Below are positions 48,401 to 59,829 of a stretch of DNA of 64,000 nt, in pieces (the first letter of the stretch is position 1; each line of letters begins with the position of its first letter). Origin of the DNA: Rhizophagus irregularis. Its lineage: Eukaryota; Glomeromycota; Glomeromycetes; Glomerales; Glomeraceae. Below the pieces are notes generated by a model, which was not told the DNA's origin, made no database searches, and saw only the letters and a list, made by a program, of their open reading frames with translations. The stretch lies in NCBI RefSeq assembly GCF_026210795.1, contig NC_089429.1, positions 1,364,001-1,428,000 of the forward strand. Direction: 5' to 3'. The translations under genes and the position numbers were made by a program.

Positions 48401-48689
48401 CTAATCCCTGTACCTTCACGCTATTGGTTGTAGCGTCCGCAGTAAAATTCTTTTTATTTCCGTGGTCATGGGAATCGAACCTGCGACCTCACCATACTCA
48501 GGCTTAATGAGGGTCTCAGTAACTAACCACCGAGATAGGGTGACCAACCCTTGTTTTATCCTTTTCCGATCACTGGCTGACGAGTTATTCAACAAAATGT
48601 TAAACATCGGCATTATAATATTTCTTGATTTACGTTTACTGCGCCATTTAACATTTTGCTAGATTTCTCAGTACCTAGTGATTGTAAAA

Positions 48690-49085
48690 AGACGATTTAT
48701 AGCTCGTTGGAATCGCCTCATCGAGACGAATCGAATGGTGGTAAGCTCATCTCTCTGTGATCAATATTGACGGAGTTATTACTTAAAAACCATTTAAATT
48801 TTTTAATTTCGGAAATTGATCTAGTGATTGGATTTCGATGTATTTTATACCATTAGATTCGTCGCATCAAGACGAATCAAATGGTAGTAAGATCGTCTCT
48901 TTAGGATCAATATTAGCAGAGTTATTACACAAAAACCATTAATATTTTTTTAATTTCGGAAATTAATCTAGTGATTGGATTTCGACGTATTTTATACCAT
49001 TAGAACCGTCTCATCAAGACGAATCGAATGGCAGTAAGATCATCTCTCTACGATTAATATTGGCGAAGTTACGATACAATAAAGT
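48690..49085. repeat. three ~140-bp units around the shared palindromic core
   Basis: ATTCGTC/GACGAAT-type cores recur at about 48712, 48860 and 48997, each followed by GATCAATATT or GATTAATATT and a GAAGTTA/GAGTTATT end, with TTTAATTTCGGAAATT and GTGATTGGATTTCGA between. They form the right interior of the Tigger-like element. Confidence 0.7.
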
Positions 49086-49374
49086 TTTAAGTATAATTCT
49101 GGCTAAAATTATGTTAATTTTTGGCCGGAATTATGATATACAAATATAAGAAATTTTTTATATAGTCACATCTCTTTATAATCACCAAATATGGACTGTC
49201 CCAAATGTGTGACTATAAAGAGAGTTGACTGTAATTAAAAATTTCTCACATTTTATTTTTCTATCAGATTTCTTTTAATTAATCATAAAAATTGTACAAA
49301 TATTTTTTTAAAGTAATAAAATTTTAAAATTTTATGTGTTTAAAATGACTTTATTAATTTTATTTACAAATTAT

Positions 49375-50915
49375 TTATTGATTTTCATTTACATATTTAT
49401 TTAATAAGTCATTAACATTGTAATTCAATATACCCCTACCATTTGTATCATCAACAATCTCATCATCTATTAAAACAATATTTTCATCATTATTATTCTT
49501 TTCATTATCAATAAAATCATCATCTAAATCTTTAGGTATATTACCAATACCATTCAAAATTAAATCATTTGATAAATCAATTTCATTTTCAATCCAAATA
49601 TTTTCAATTAATACAATAAAAAAGCTGATCTGATCTGATCCATTTTGGATCAGATCCGCGGATACGAATCAGATTGGATTTTTTTTGGAACACTACTTGA
49701 AGTGGTCCATCTAGTTATGCAATATGATTTAAGACCACCGCCTTTAATGCCAGATTCTTCAATCAATTTTCAAAATTTACCACCTATTTTATCAACAATT
49801 AATTAATGTAATTAATATTTAAATGTTGAATCTTTTGCTAATTCGCAAGATTAAAGTATATCTCTTACCAGCCATATGTGAATTGCGAAAAAAGGTGGTT
49901 AATATATTTACTCTACGAAGTAATCTATCTGCAAAATTGTAGCTAACTATATCACATGCAATTAAATTAATGCGGTGTGATATACACCGAATGCTCTCAA
50001 TTTTTGGATACTTTTCATTAATAATCTTTCTTGCTTTTCTAATATTGGCTGCATTATCTGACACGATTGCAAAAATCCGTTCAAATCCCACTTTTTTGAT
50101 AACTTCTTCAATTTGTACAGCCAAATACTCAGCTGTATGCGAATCTAATGATAGATCTGAAAGTTGGTACAGATACTCCTTTCGTGATGGCATGAAAAGT
50201 ATAAAGTTCCAGATAAATTGGTAACGTCCAAAAGTCCATCCATCCAGAGCTTTACAATAAAAGAAATAAGAAAATTTAAAATTAATAATATAATATAATA
50301 GAAAAGGTAAAAGAATTATAATTTACTTACTGAGAGTCAAATTATGCTGATTCATAATATCCTCATTCATCTTTTTATAAACATTACATAACTCAGTTTC
50401 AAGTAAACGGCCAGATAAATATTCTCATGTTGGAGGATCGTAACCAGCGTTAAGTTCTTTCAAAAAATCAATAAAAAAAGGGTGCTCCACAATTCTATAC
50501 GCTATCCCACAACAAATGAAAAATTTCACAAAAGCACAATTGATTCGATTTATCCTTGCTTCTGGAAGGTTAGTTGAATCATGAAAAGCCATTATAGTGG
50601 TTCAACTGACCACAGACTTATCAACCTTTCTTTTTTTGTTAGAAGTATTTCCCGATTTCTAACCTTCTCCATATATTCATGTAAAACAAGTTGCAGCACA
50701 TTTGAGCAATGGTTCGCAAGATGTTCCTCTAAAATAGGTGTTTTGCCACGTTTTCATGTTTTTGAACAATATTTACACTCAGCTTCAAATTTTCCAGGAG
50801 AAACTGCGATTTTTTTGATGAAATGCTGCTAAATTGGTCCTAAGGGTCATCCACCTGCATGTTTTTCCTTTCCAGATCTTTGAGTTTCTAGATTAATAGG
50901 TGTTATTGAATCCAT
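49375..50915 (-). pseudogene. hAT transposase pseudogene
   Basis: The minus strand starts at ATG 50915 (MDSITPINLETQRSGKEKHA). A BED-type zinc finger follows (CKYCSKT...GKTPILEEHLANHC), with in-frame stops where related copies have Trp. The catalytic block is FERIFAIVSDNAANIRKARK, with the Asp of VSDN, then IRCISHRINLIACDI and VNILTTFFRNSHMAGKR (frame 50193-49819). Past a shift, GIKGGGLKSYCITRWTT precedes a deletion that removes the C-terminal catalytic part. A tail RGILNYNVNDLLNKYVNENQ ends at 49375. The copy is inactive. A stretch at 49620-49695 with GATCTGATC repeats may be another small insertion. Confidence 0.85.
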
Positions 50916-51674
50916 TTAAATAAATGTTTAATAAAAAATTAAAATTTGAAAAAAGAGATGCGAAAAAATTTTTTTTAATGAATAATATAATTTATAGTAA
51001 TTTACACATTGTCACATTGATAACTTAGCTATTATTATTATATAGTATTGACTATTAAGATTTGGTTTGAATAATTTAAATTAGTAAATATAATACCAAA
51101 TAAATGTGGCAAAATTATTTAACTAAAAATGTAAATACATACCTGCCATTGTACTAAATAAAGCTTTGGCCTTTGTGTTGTGACGGCAGAATTTCTTTTA
51201 AATTAATCAATAAAGAGGAATTATTCATTTTTGTTAAAGGGGATCTTTGTTTGACCGCAAGTCTTTGTGTATGAGCAGTTTTAACTGGTACAAAAGCAAG
51301 TGTATTAAACAATTTGCGTGCAGTACCTATTAATAGCTCACTCTCTTAGTCTCCTTAACTTACACAAAGTAAATATTGCTAACATAATTTTTGCTAATGT
51401 AATGTATTGCTAACGTAATATTACTAATGTATTGCTAGCAAAGAGCAACATTTTATTGAAAATGAGTTTTGGTAAATTAAAATATTCTGATCAATAGCAC
51501 CTGATTATCAAGATCGTCACATTTTATTGGCTAAAACATTTCGCCACAGTTTCAACATTTCACATAATTTCAACATTTCGATATTGTCAAAACGTTTTGT
51601 TACCAGTTTAAACATCATTAAGTAAAGTTTCAACATTTTGCGAAATCTCAAATGAGTTTCGCCTGGCAACCTTA

Positions 51675-52281
51675 GTATAATCATTTTAATTGATTATAAA
51701 ACAGTATGTAAAATTTGAGAATATGTTATTTATAGAATTATTGAATAAATATACTGTTACACAAAATGCAGATCATTTAGTTAAAACACTAAAAGATTTG
51801 TTGGTTGCCGATCGTACTAAAATAGAAAAGCTTGATTTGAAATGTATTTATATAATCAGCAAATCAATACCAAAGATGGGGGATCAGCATCTTAAAATGG
51901 AAATCACTCAAAAACTAATCTTATGTTAACGTTAAGTTAACGTTAACCTATCATGACATGTCAATCATTTCAAGTCATAACAATAACGTGACGCGCCACC
52001 CACCCACCCATAGGGTGATATTGCACTTATATAGAATGATCTTTCTTGCTTAAAAATTATGGGATAAAATTTTTAGCAAATCATGTGAAAACTGAATAAT
52101 TTTTTTGTTAGCCAAAAATGATCAACAACCGGATGACAAATTTTAATATTATGTAAATAAACAATTTGTTTGTATTACTTATTTAAATATAGATACATTT
52201 TTTTTTTATTTTGAACCAAAAAATAAACAATAATCAAATGGTAAATTTTCATTATCGTCGTCATTACATTATCGTTATAAT
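51675..52281. other. host flank with a hypothetical 80-codon frame
   Basis: After the hAT target duplication the plus strand keeps an open frame at 51690-51929 (ELLNKYTVTQNADHLVKTLK...). It has ordinary protein-like composition but no motif I recognise, and it may be the remnant of a gene split by the hAT insertion. A short GC-rich CCACCCACCCACCC lies at 51997. Nothing else was seen. Confidence 0.3.
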
Positions 52282-52632
52282 TAAAGTTCCCTGCCGAAAT
52301 TAGGGAGTTTCGGCATGTCAAAATTGTCAAAACTATTTTGACATGTCAAAATTGTCGAAACCTAAAAATATTACATTTCACGTAATAACTCGGCGTCCAA
52401 TGATCATAGAAAGATGCACCATAGCTCGTTGGAATCGTCTCATAACGACAAGTTGAATGGTGGCTAAATCGTCTTTCTACGATCATTGGACGCCGAGTTA
52501 TTACGTGAAACGTAATATTTTTAGGTTTCGACAATTTTGACATGTCGAAACTATTTCGGCATTTCGGCATTTCTACAGGTTTTAGTTTCGACATTTCGAC
52601 AATAGCCTGTAGAGTTTTGGCAGGCAACTTTA
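52282..52632. mobile_element. 351-bp palindromic hAT-type MITE
   Basis: A perfect 8-bp target duplication GTTATAAT (52274-52281, 52633-52640) flanks inverted ends TAAAGTTCCCTGCC and GGCAGGCAACTTTA. The arms repeat TTTCGAC/GTCGAAA and TGACATGTC and pair over long stretches (ACGTAATAACTCGGCGTCCA with its complement). The centre near 52420-52465 is the shared palindromic core. The ends resemble those of the big hAT element, which could have mobilised it. Confidence 0.88.
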
Positions 52633-53689
52633 GTTATAATGCTATCATGAAAATTTTTTCAGGGTAGTAATTCTAAAAATGATTAACAATCAGATAATAA
52701 GATTGTTGTTTTATTATAATGTTATCATAAAATTTTTTTTTCTCAACAATTGGATGATAAAATTAAATAAATGTTATATCAAGTAATTTTTTATTTTGAA
52801 ACAAAACAATAAACAACAACTAAATGGTAAAATTTCATTATCATTGTCTTATTATTATGATATTCAGTTATCATAATTTTCCAGAACTAAAAATGATCAA
52901 CAATCGGATAGTAGAATTGTTTTATTACAATATAATCATGAAAAATTTTTTTCCAGAGCCGTAATTCCAAAAATGATGATAGTAAATATTAAATAAATGC
53001 TTTATCAAGTAATAAACAATCTTTCTGTATTGTTATTTAAAGTTAATCACATATTCTGATATATATATTTTTTTATTTTTAAACCAAAAAATAAACAACA
53101 ATCAAGATAATTAACCTTAAAATGATTAACAAGTGAAATAACTAAGCCAAAAATGATTAACAAGCAAAATAAACCGAAAATGATCATCCTTTACCAAATG
53201 AGAAAAAAATTATGTTAATAGCTAGTTAAGAGTAATTTCTCATTTTTTTTTATAGATATGTTAAATATAATCAAAAATTTTGCAAATAAAGTGAAAGTTA
53301 TGGTTTGGCTAGAAAAGCCCGGCGAGCGAAGCGAGCCAAATGAAATTGCATCATCATAATAAATCACATGAATATTTAATACACAATCACATGATCTACC
53401 AGTAATTTTTCCACCAGTTAAAATTTAGAAATTCTCTTTAAATCTTAAAAACTATTTATCATAATAATTATGATACTGTATGGTAGTATAAACCAACTTA
53501 ATTAAAAAAAAAGTCAGAATTATTACAGTTCTAATTATACTATGACTATAGCTCCCTGCCATGTTTAATGTTAACTTGTTAATATGTAAAATACTAATTG
53601 ATATTTTGAAATATTTTACATAATAATATATACTAAAATTTTACAGGCTATTTTATATTCTTTAAAAGTAATTATATATTAAATTATAT
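52633..53689. repeat. degenerate tandem repeat around AAAATGATCAACAATCGGAT
   Basis: Variants of AAAAATGATCAACAATCGGA recur at 52118, 52675 and 52885, with shared AAACAATAAACAACAAC and ATCATGAAAATTTTTT segments, as an imperfect ~200-bp tandem array interrupted by the MITE at 52282. From about 53180 on the sequence is plain AT-rich with no gene. Confidence 0.5.
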
Positions 53690-54190
53690 TAAAATTGAAT
53701 AGTTATTGAAATACTTTTACTATTAACAACTTTTAAAAATTAGTCAAATTATAAAATTTGTTAAATATTGTAATAAATATTTAAAATATTATTTTATTAA
53801 AACATGTAATTTGCAATTAAAATTGTATTTATACAAAAAAATTAGCAAATATTTATATAAATTTGTAAGTTTAATATTGGCTAATTTTTGCTAAAATTGT
53901 AAATTTAAATTTACCATTAATTTTATTAAGAAAATTACTTTTATTTATTAAGTAAACTGATTTCTCATAAAAATTTACATATATTTATATATTTAAAAGT
54001 AATATTTACCTTTTACCAATAAGTTGCATCTGGAGGTTGAAACTATAAAAGTTGGCTCAATATAAATTTTTTATAAAAGTATTATATTTAAAAAAAAAAG
54101 CATTTAAATAAGTAAATTAGTTCCTAAAGAACAAAAATATATAAAGTTTTTATAATATATAACTTAAGAAAATTTATGTTAATATAAATA
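53690..54190. repeat. inverted copies of 43733-43905 and 38363-38690
   Basis: Two transposon-flank segments found separately upstream are adjacent here, in reverse orientation, joined near 53868. This looks like a more intact copy of the non-coding end of the Plavaka/CACTA-like element, lacking its transposase. Confidence 0.65.
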
Positions 54191-54221
54191 CAAAAAATTA
54201 CTATTTATTAGTAATTATAAG

Positions 54222-54540
54222 AGAAATGAAATGACCACTGACTGATAGGTAAGTTTTGAAAATAATTTTTTAAACCTTTTAAAAAAATGTTTTTAATGTT
54301 TTTTTTTAATATTCAATTATAAGGAATTGGTTATGTTGAATTCCATAGCTAGGTAAGTTTTGAAAAAAAAATTTTCAAAACTTTAAAAAAACGTTTTTAA
54401 CATTTTTTTTCTAATACACTATTATAGGGAATCGATTACAATGAATCCCATAGGTGAGTTTCAAAAAAATTTTTTGAAACTCCTTTTTTTTATTATTTAA
54501 TTATAGGGAATCAGTTATAATAAATCCCATAAGTTCCCTA
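54222..54540 (+). other. array of ~26-29-nt exon-like cassettes
   Basis: Four short stretches are framed by splice-like signals: 54222-54248 (AG before, GTAAG after), 54324-54352 (AG / GTAAG), 54428-54453 (TATAG / GTGAG) and 54507 onward (TATAG; donor lost). The last two cassettes and their introns are clearly repeats of each other (GGAATCRRTTAYAATRAATC). Spacing is about 80-105 nt. The cassettes differ in length modulo three and no protein is recognisable. Probably a small tandem duplication of an exon with its introns. Confidence 0.5.
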
Positions 54541-54553
54541 TAAAAATAAGTAT

Positions 54554-55279
54554 CACAGGTCAAAATCGAGGCTATCGGTTGCATATCGGTAGAATATGTA
54601 TATGATATGTATATGATATGCAACAATTACACACATATCGGATACCTGATATCTGTAATATTTATGCAGAAGTTCAGTGATATATATTATAGATATCATG
54701 CACATATTACACATATATCGGGTAGTATAATATCGGGCACATATCTTATACATGTCATATAAATATCATATAGATATTGGTCAGTATAATATCAGATACA
54801 TGTTATATAAATATCGGATAAATATAGGATACATATCGTACATTTATCTGACAATACGATAGATAATTTTTTCATATAATATTATAATTTAATCTGGGCA
54901 AAATTATAATTTCAGATTAATTTTTAATTTTAATTCGGGCTAAAGTAAAATTTTATTACACAAATTTTATTATTTTCAATTAAACTAAAAGTTTTATTGT
55001 TTTTTAATTAATAATAAAAAAAATTACAAAAAAATATATTATTCTATATAGCTATATAAATAATTAGATATCTGTTATCTACAAATAGTGCTTATTTTTA
55101 TCTGTTTAATATTTAAAAGAAAGAAATAGTATTTTAGTAATAAAGATATTAGTATGAATAATGTATTCGTAAAAGAAAAAGAATAGTATTAAAAAAATGT
55201 TAGTAAAAAATGGTTAGTAATAGAAAATGTTATTAGTATGTTTAGTAGTAAAATATATTAGTAAAAACAAACGTTAGTA
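54554..55279. mobile_element. CACTA-like element end, left side
   Basis: CACAGGTCAAAATCGAGGCT is followed by many ATATCGG/CCGATAT-type motifs, the same organisation as the left end at 55280. No matching right end was found, so it may be a truncated relative. From 54900 on the sequence is AT-rich with GTTAGTA repeats. Confidence 0.5.
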
Positions 55280-55869
55280 CACTGGTCAAAATTGATGTTA
55301 TCGGGCACATATCATCTACCCGATATGTGCCTGATATGTATGAGATATATGTGCGATATTTAACAATACTACACATATCAGGTACCCAATATGTGTAGTA
55401 CAAATGTAGAAATTCGGACACATATATTATACATATCAGATACATATCGGGTATATATCAGGTAGTAAAATATCAGTTACATATAGTATACATATCAGAT
55501 ACCCGATAGATTCTAATAAATATCGGACAGATATTACATACTTATCGGGCACATGATATGTGTAGTACAATTGCAGAAATTCGGTGACATATAGCATAAA
55601 TATCAGATAGATTTCGGATAGATATTATACATTTATCTGACTAGCATTCTATATATACCAATAACGTATAATACATATGGGCTGATTTGTCTACCTTTAA
55701 TTAAAATATTGATTTTATTACATTTTTATTATACAAAATACTATATAATATACAGTAAATTGGGGATGAGTATTAAAAAATTTTTATTTAATGTTATTAT
55801 ACTATAATTTGGTAAATATTTCTTTTAAATTAATATAATTCTTAGCACTTACTATATATGTTAAAAATT

Positions 55870-56215
55870 TGTATTTCAACTTTAAACGTAAATATCTCCA
55901 GATCCAGTGATCCAATCGGCAAGCTCTTTTTTCGTTCATATTGCCCAGATCAAGGGCTTTCCAAAGAGCCTAAATTTATAAAAAATGGATTAGTGGATCC
56001 CAAGATATTTGCATTTAAGCATGTTAAAAAGTTCGTACCTCAACTTTAAATGTAAATATCTCTGGATCTAATGATTCAATCGGCGAGTTCTTTTTTCGCC
56101 TATAACGTCCAGAACAAGGGCTTTTCAACGAGCCTAAAATTATAGAAAACGGATCAGTGAATCTTGATATATTTGCATTTAAAGATAGTAATACAAACTC
56201 CGACATAAAATAATT
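55870..56215. repeat. two tandem ~165-190-bp units with inverted ends
   Basis: TTCAACTTTAAACGTAAATA at 55877 and TCAACTTTAAATGTAAATAT at 56039 start two copies that share CCAATCGGC, CTCTTTTTTCG, CAAGGGCTTT and AGAGCCTAAA-type segments. Each ends with GATATTTGCATTTAA, roughly the complement of its start. Short frames on both strands here are artefacts. Confidence 0.65.
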
Positions 56216-57438
56216 ATTTTTATTGTTTAAAAATATCTATTATGATACCATCTTTTATATGATATTTTTATTATATTTTTATAAACATTTATAGCTGCTA
56301 AGACTATATAAATTTTTATTTTACTTTATATTTTATTAAAATATACTTACTTTTTAATAATATATGTTAAAAATTCCATATATATAAGAAATGGGTTTTT
56401 TATTAGTGAAATGGGTTTTTTCACAGCTTTTTTACATTTAATAATTTAAGTTTCGCAAATTTAAATTTTTGTTCAACTTATTATTTAGTCAAGTGATCAT
56501 CAATCAGATGATTTTTTGGTATTACAAAACAATTTTGAGTAACAAAAATTATGAAAATCAATTTAATAACTCCTTTTAATGCAGAGTAAACAAATCAGCC
56601 CATATGATACACATTTCAGATAGTAGTATTTATGCTAATTTAATAGATTTATAATTTAAATTCAATTGTTAAAAGTTTTATTTATATTTTTTAAAAATAT
56701 TACAAAAAAAAATTATTATTTTATATAAATTCAATTAAAATTATGTAGATACTAATTTATAATTAATGTGTTCACTTGTTTGTTGCTTAGTATTTGTATT
56801 TTCATTTAATAATTTGATATTTAAATAATAATAAAAAATGTTAAAGAGAGTGAGAGATTAGTGTTAGAAAATATTAGTATAAATATTAGTAAATAGAAGT
56901 GTAGTAGAAAATGTTAGTAAAAACATTAGAAGTATTAATAAAAAATATTTAGTAGTAAAATATAAAAAGAAATGTTAGTAGAAGTGTTAAAAAAAGTTTA
57001 GTACGTAGCATAGTAATAGAAACATTAGTAGGAGAAAAACATATTAGTAAGAACATTAAGAAAAGAGATATAACAGAAAATGTTAGAAAAAAAATGGCAA
57101 TAAAAAATATACCTTTGTATTTATTTTGGACAAAACAATAAAATAAAAATTTTTAAAAGAGAAAAGATTTTAAGAAAAAAAAAAAAAAAAAAAAAAAAAA
57201 ACGCGAAAGACAAATAAATAAAAAAATCGTATTACCACGTGATTAACAATAATTATTAATTTTTATTGGCTATTTAGGTAATTATTGATTTTAAATTGGT
57301 TTGTGTAATGCATTTATACTAAAAGTACATTCAATTACACTCAATTGCACTGCAGTTAAACTCTTTATCACTTTAAATACAAAATCATACATTTCTACGC
57401 TGTATATACCAATTAGTCATCTATCGGTCACCTATCAG
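56216..57438. other. AT-rich interior of the CACTA-like element
   Basis: No gene was seen. GTTAGTA/AAATATTAGTA motifs are frequent at 56850-57080, and there is an A-tract of about 30 at 57172-57200. ATATACCTTTGTATTTATTT at 57109 is repeated at 63813, just outside the element, which suggests shared ancestry of the two regions. Confidence 0.45.
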
Positions 57439-57975
57439 CACAGGTCAAAAAGTGAAAAATCAGGCACCAATCGGTCACCAATCAGGTAGCTGATTGGTGA
57501 CTGATTGGTGACTGGTTGGTACCTGATTGGCATTTTCGCCAAATACCGTCACCAATCAGGCAGTTTGCTAACTTTTGATCCAGTGATCAGAAAAAGATGA
57601 AATATAGCTCATTGGAATCGTCTCAACAAGACGAATCTAATGGTAGTAAAATCGCATCTCTAGGATTGATAGTTAATAAAAAATTAAATAAAATATAAAT
57701 GATACATTTTCATTTTTATATTTTACTTAATTTCTCATCAAGTATTAATCCTAGAAATGCGATTTTACTACCATTAGATTCGTCTTGTTGAGACGATTCC
57801 AATGAGCTATATTTCATCTTTTTCTGATCACTGGATCAAAAGTTAGCAAACTGCCTGATTGGTGACGGTATTTGGCGAAAATGCCAATCAGGCACCAATC
57901 GGTCACCAATCAGGTACCTGATTGGTGACCGATTGGTGACTGATTGATGCCTGATTTTTCACTTTTCGACCTGTG
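57439..57975. mobile_element. 537-bp near-perfect palindromic element, 3-bp target duplication
   Basis: CACAGGTCAAAAAGTGAAAA and its complement form the ends; CAG flanks both sides (57436-57438, 57976-57978). The arms are about 210 bp and pair nearly completely, including a run of CAATCGGTCACC/GGTGACTGATTGG repeats. The shared palindromic core is present once in each arm (57606-57655, 57770-57812). CACAG ends and a 3-bp duplication fit a CACTA-type MITE. Confidence 0.85.
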
Positions 57976-59064
57976 CAGTCACCTATCATGCATATACCCG
58001 ATACCCGATTCATCCAAAATTCAAAAATAAAAGAAATATAATTTATGTTTCTTTAATATATTAAAAAATTCCTAAGCTTACAATTTCAAGTCTAGGTTCA
58101 TCCAAAAGTCCGGCAACCTAAAAAAAGAAGAAAGAATCGTTTAGTAACATTTCTTAAAGAATAAAATAAAAAAACTACCCACCCTTTTTTTACCTAAATT
58201 CCAAAGTTCAGGTTGTATTATTCGTCCGGCAACCTAAAAAAAAGAAAAAGAGAAAAGAGAAGCATTAAAAACGTTTCTCTTAAAAAAAACAAAAAATATT
58301 ACTCCGCTTATCTGGGTCATCTAAAAGTTTTTTGAAGGTAAATACCTTTGAATTTTCATTTCACCATCCCGGAGACCTAAAAATTAAACCAAAATGTTAA
58401 TTACGTTTTGTTGAAAAACAAAAAAAAATAAATTTTTTCAAAGATAAATAAATACCTTTGAATTTTCATTTTACCATCCAGGAATCTGAATACCTATAAA
58501 AAAATAAAATCAAATATTAGTTACGTTTCATTGAAAAAAAAATAACAAAATTAGAAGAATTTTGAAGTATACTTTGAAATTCTATCCAAGGATCTAAGGA
58601 TTCTGCTAACCTACGCCGATGCCTATAAAATAAATGAAAATAAGGTTGGTTAGTTAAATAAAAAAAAATTTGAAATAAAAAGTTTAGAAGCATTTATTCG
58701 CTTCAAAACTTACCAATCCAAAGCCTAAAGAGTAACTGAACCGATACCTAAAAAATAAAATAAGAAAATAAATTAAATTAACTTAAAAAAAAATAATAAA
58801 TTTCAAAGCTTTTGCTTCGAAACTCACATATACAATGCCCATCACAAGGATATCCGATATCTACATACAAATAAAAAAAATTAATTAAATTAAAAAAAAA
58901 TTATTTCAAATAAATTTCAAAGCAAAATGCTTTGAACTTTGAAGCTTACCTATCCAATGCCTATCCAAGGGTATCCGATGGAATTAATAACCTATAAAAT
59001 AAAATAAAATAAAAATTATTAATTAATTAAAAAAAAATTATTTCAAAGTTTTCAAATTTACCTA

Positions 59065-59586
59065 CATCAGGAAATTTGTTTAGGCGTAATTTAGTGTAAT
59101 ATTTTGAAGGTGGTGTAAAATTTCGAAATATTACACTAAAAACGTAATATTACAAAAGTTTACGCTCTTAAATTTGAATAATTATAGTAATTTAAGAATA
59201 TCTCGCTATCTACTGATCCAATCAAGACGATCTATAGCTCATTGGAATCAGCTCATCAAGACGGATCGAATGGTAGTAAAATCGCATTTCTACAGTTGAT
59301 AGAACGCTCTATAGTATGCAGTAAAGTTTTAAAGTAATAGAAAATCATCTATCGAACGTAAAGATACGATTTTACTACCATTCGATTCGTCTTGATGAGC
59401 TGATTCCAATGAGCTATAGATCGTCTTGATTGGATCAGTAGATAGCGAGATATTCTTAAATTACTATAATTATTCAAATTTAAGAGCGTAAACTTTTGTA
59501 ATATTACGTTTTTAGTGTAATATTTCGAAATTTTACACCACCTTCGAAATATTACACTAAATTACGCCTAAACAAATTTCCTGATG
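59065..59586. mobile_element. 522-bp palindromic element, TA target
   Basis: CATCAGGAAATTTGTTTAGG and its complement are the ends, flanked by TA (59063-59064, 59587-59588). The arms of about 230 bp pair almost fully (GGCGTAATTTAGTGTAATAT, TATCTCGCTATCTACTGATC). The shared palindromic core occurs in each arm (59233-59285, 59370-59420). Excision leaves CTATATATCCAAAG, which matches the neighbouring cassette pattern, so the insertion is younger than the cassettes. Confidence 0.85.
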
Positions 59587-59829
59587 TATATATCCAAAGC
59601 CCAAGAGCTAAAAGCCAAAACCTAACAAATAAAGAAAAAAAAATCAAAAAAAAAATCATTTTTTTGTTTTAATAAAAAGTTTCGAAGCTCTTCGAAACTC
59701 ACATATCCAAAGCTGCTCATGTCAAGAGCTAAAAGCCGATCGTGAAACCTACAAAGAAAAAAATTAAAAAATAATTATTTTTTTTTTTAACAAAAGAATT
59801 TTTGAAGCTCTTCGGAACTCACTTATATC

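Larger units (their letters stand above)
44469..48567. repeat. four tandem copies of a 998-bp unit with Pol III modules
   Basis: Units start at 44469, 45553, 46559 and 47557 with TTTTATCCTTTTCCTTTGCT; the periods are 998, 1006 and 998 bp, and an extra 86-bp partial unit sits at 45467-45552. A final TTTTATCCTTTTCC (48554-48567) then runs into host-element sequence, so each unit is bracketed by a 14-bp direct repeat that looks like the original target duplication. The array is visibly much richer in G and C than its surroundings. It has no long open frames; the short frames over it are not genes. Each unit carries two tRNA-like modules on the minus strand and a 5S-like head on the plus strand, so it is best read as a composite SINE-like unit amplified in tandem. 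Confidence 0.9.
44187..49231. mobile_element. Tigger/pogo-like TIR element carrying a tandem array
   Basis: Ends CAGTCAACTCCCTCTATAGT and its inverted partner (TATAAAGAGAGTTGACTG), each abutted by TA (44185-44186, 49232-49233), as expected of Tc1/mariner-type insertion; more TATAGTCAC repeats follow inside both ends. No transposase is present, so it is non-autonomous. Without the 4.1 kb array it would be about 0.95 kb. Its interior holds several copies of the shared palindromic core. Confidence 0.85.
43918..51674 (-). mobile_element. hAT transposon, 7.8 kb with nested insertions
   Basis: A perfect 8-bp target duplication GTATAATC (43910-43917 and 51675-51682) flanks inverted ends TAAGGTTGC...GCAACCTTA; the longer ends share TGGCGAAACT. 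It encodes a degraded hAT transposase (49375-50915, minus). A second transposon (44187-49231) sits in its 3' part. Before that insertion the element would have been about 2.7 kb, a normal size for a hAT transposon. Confidence 0.9.

Noticed and set aside
44469-48567. Genuine tRNA genes or a 5S rDNA cluster
   Set aside because: The B boxes and one anticodon loop are convincing, but acceptor and T stems are poor and the 5S similarity ends after about 75 nt.
44683-48662. Several 60-80-codon open frames repeated four times
   Set aside because: They fall in the 998-bp tandem unit, differ by frameshifts between copies and overlap the tRNA-like modules.
54553-55445. Open frames rich in Tyr, Ile and Cys on the minus strand
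   Set aside because: They are translations of the ATATCGG/GATATGT subterminal repeats.
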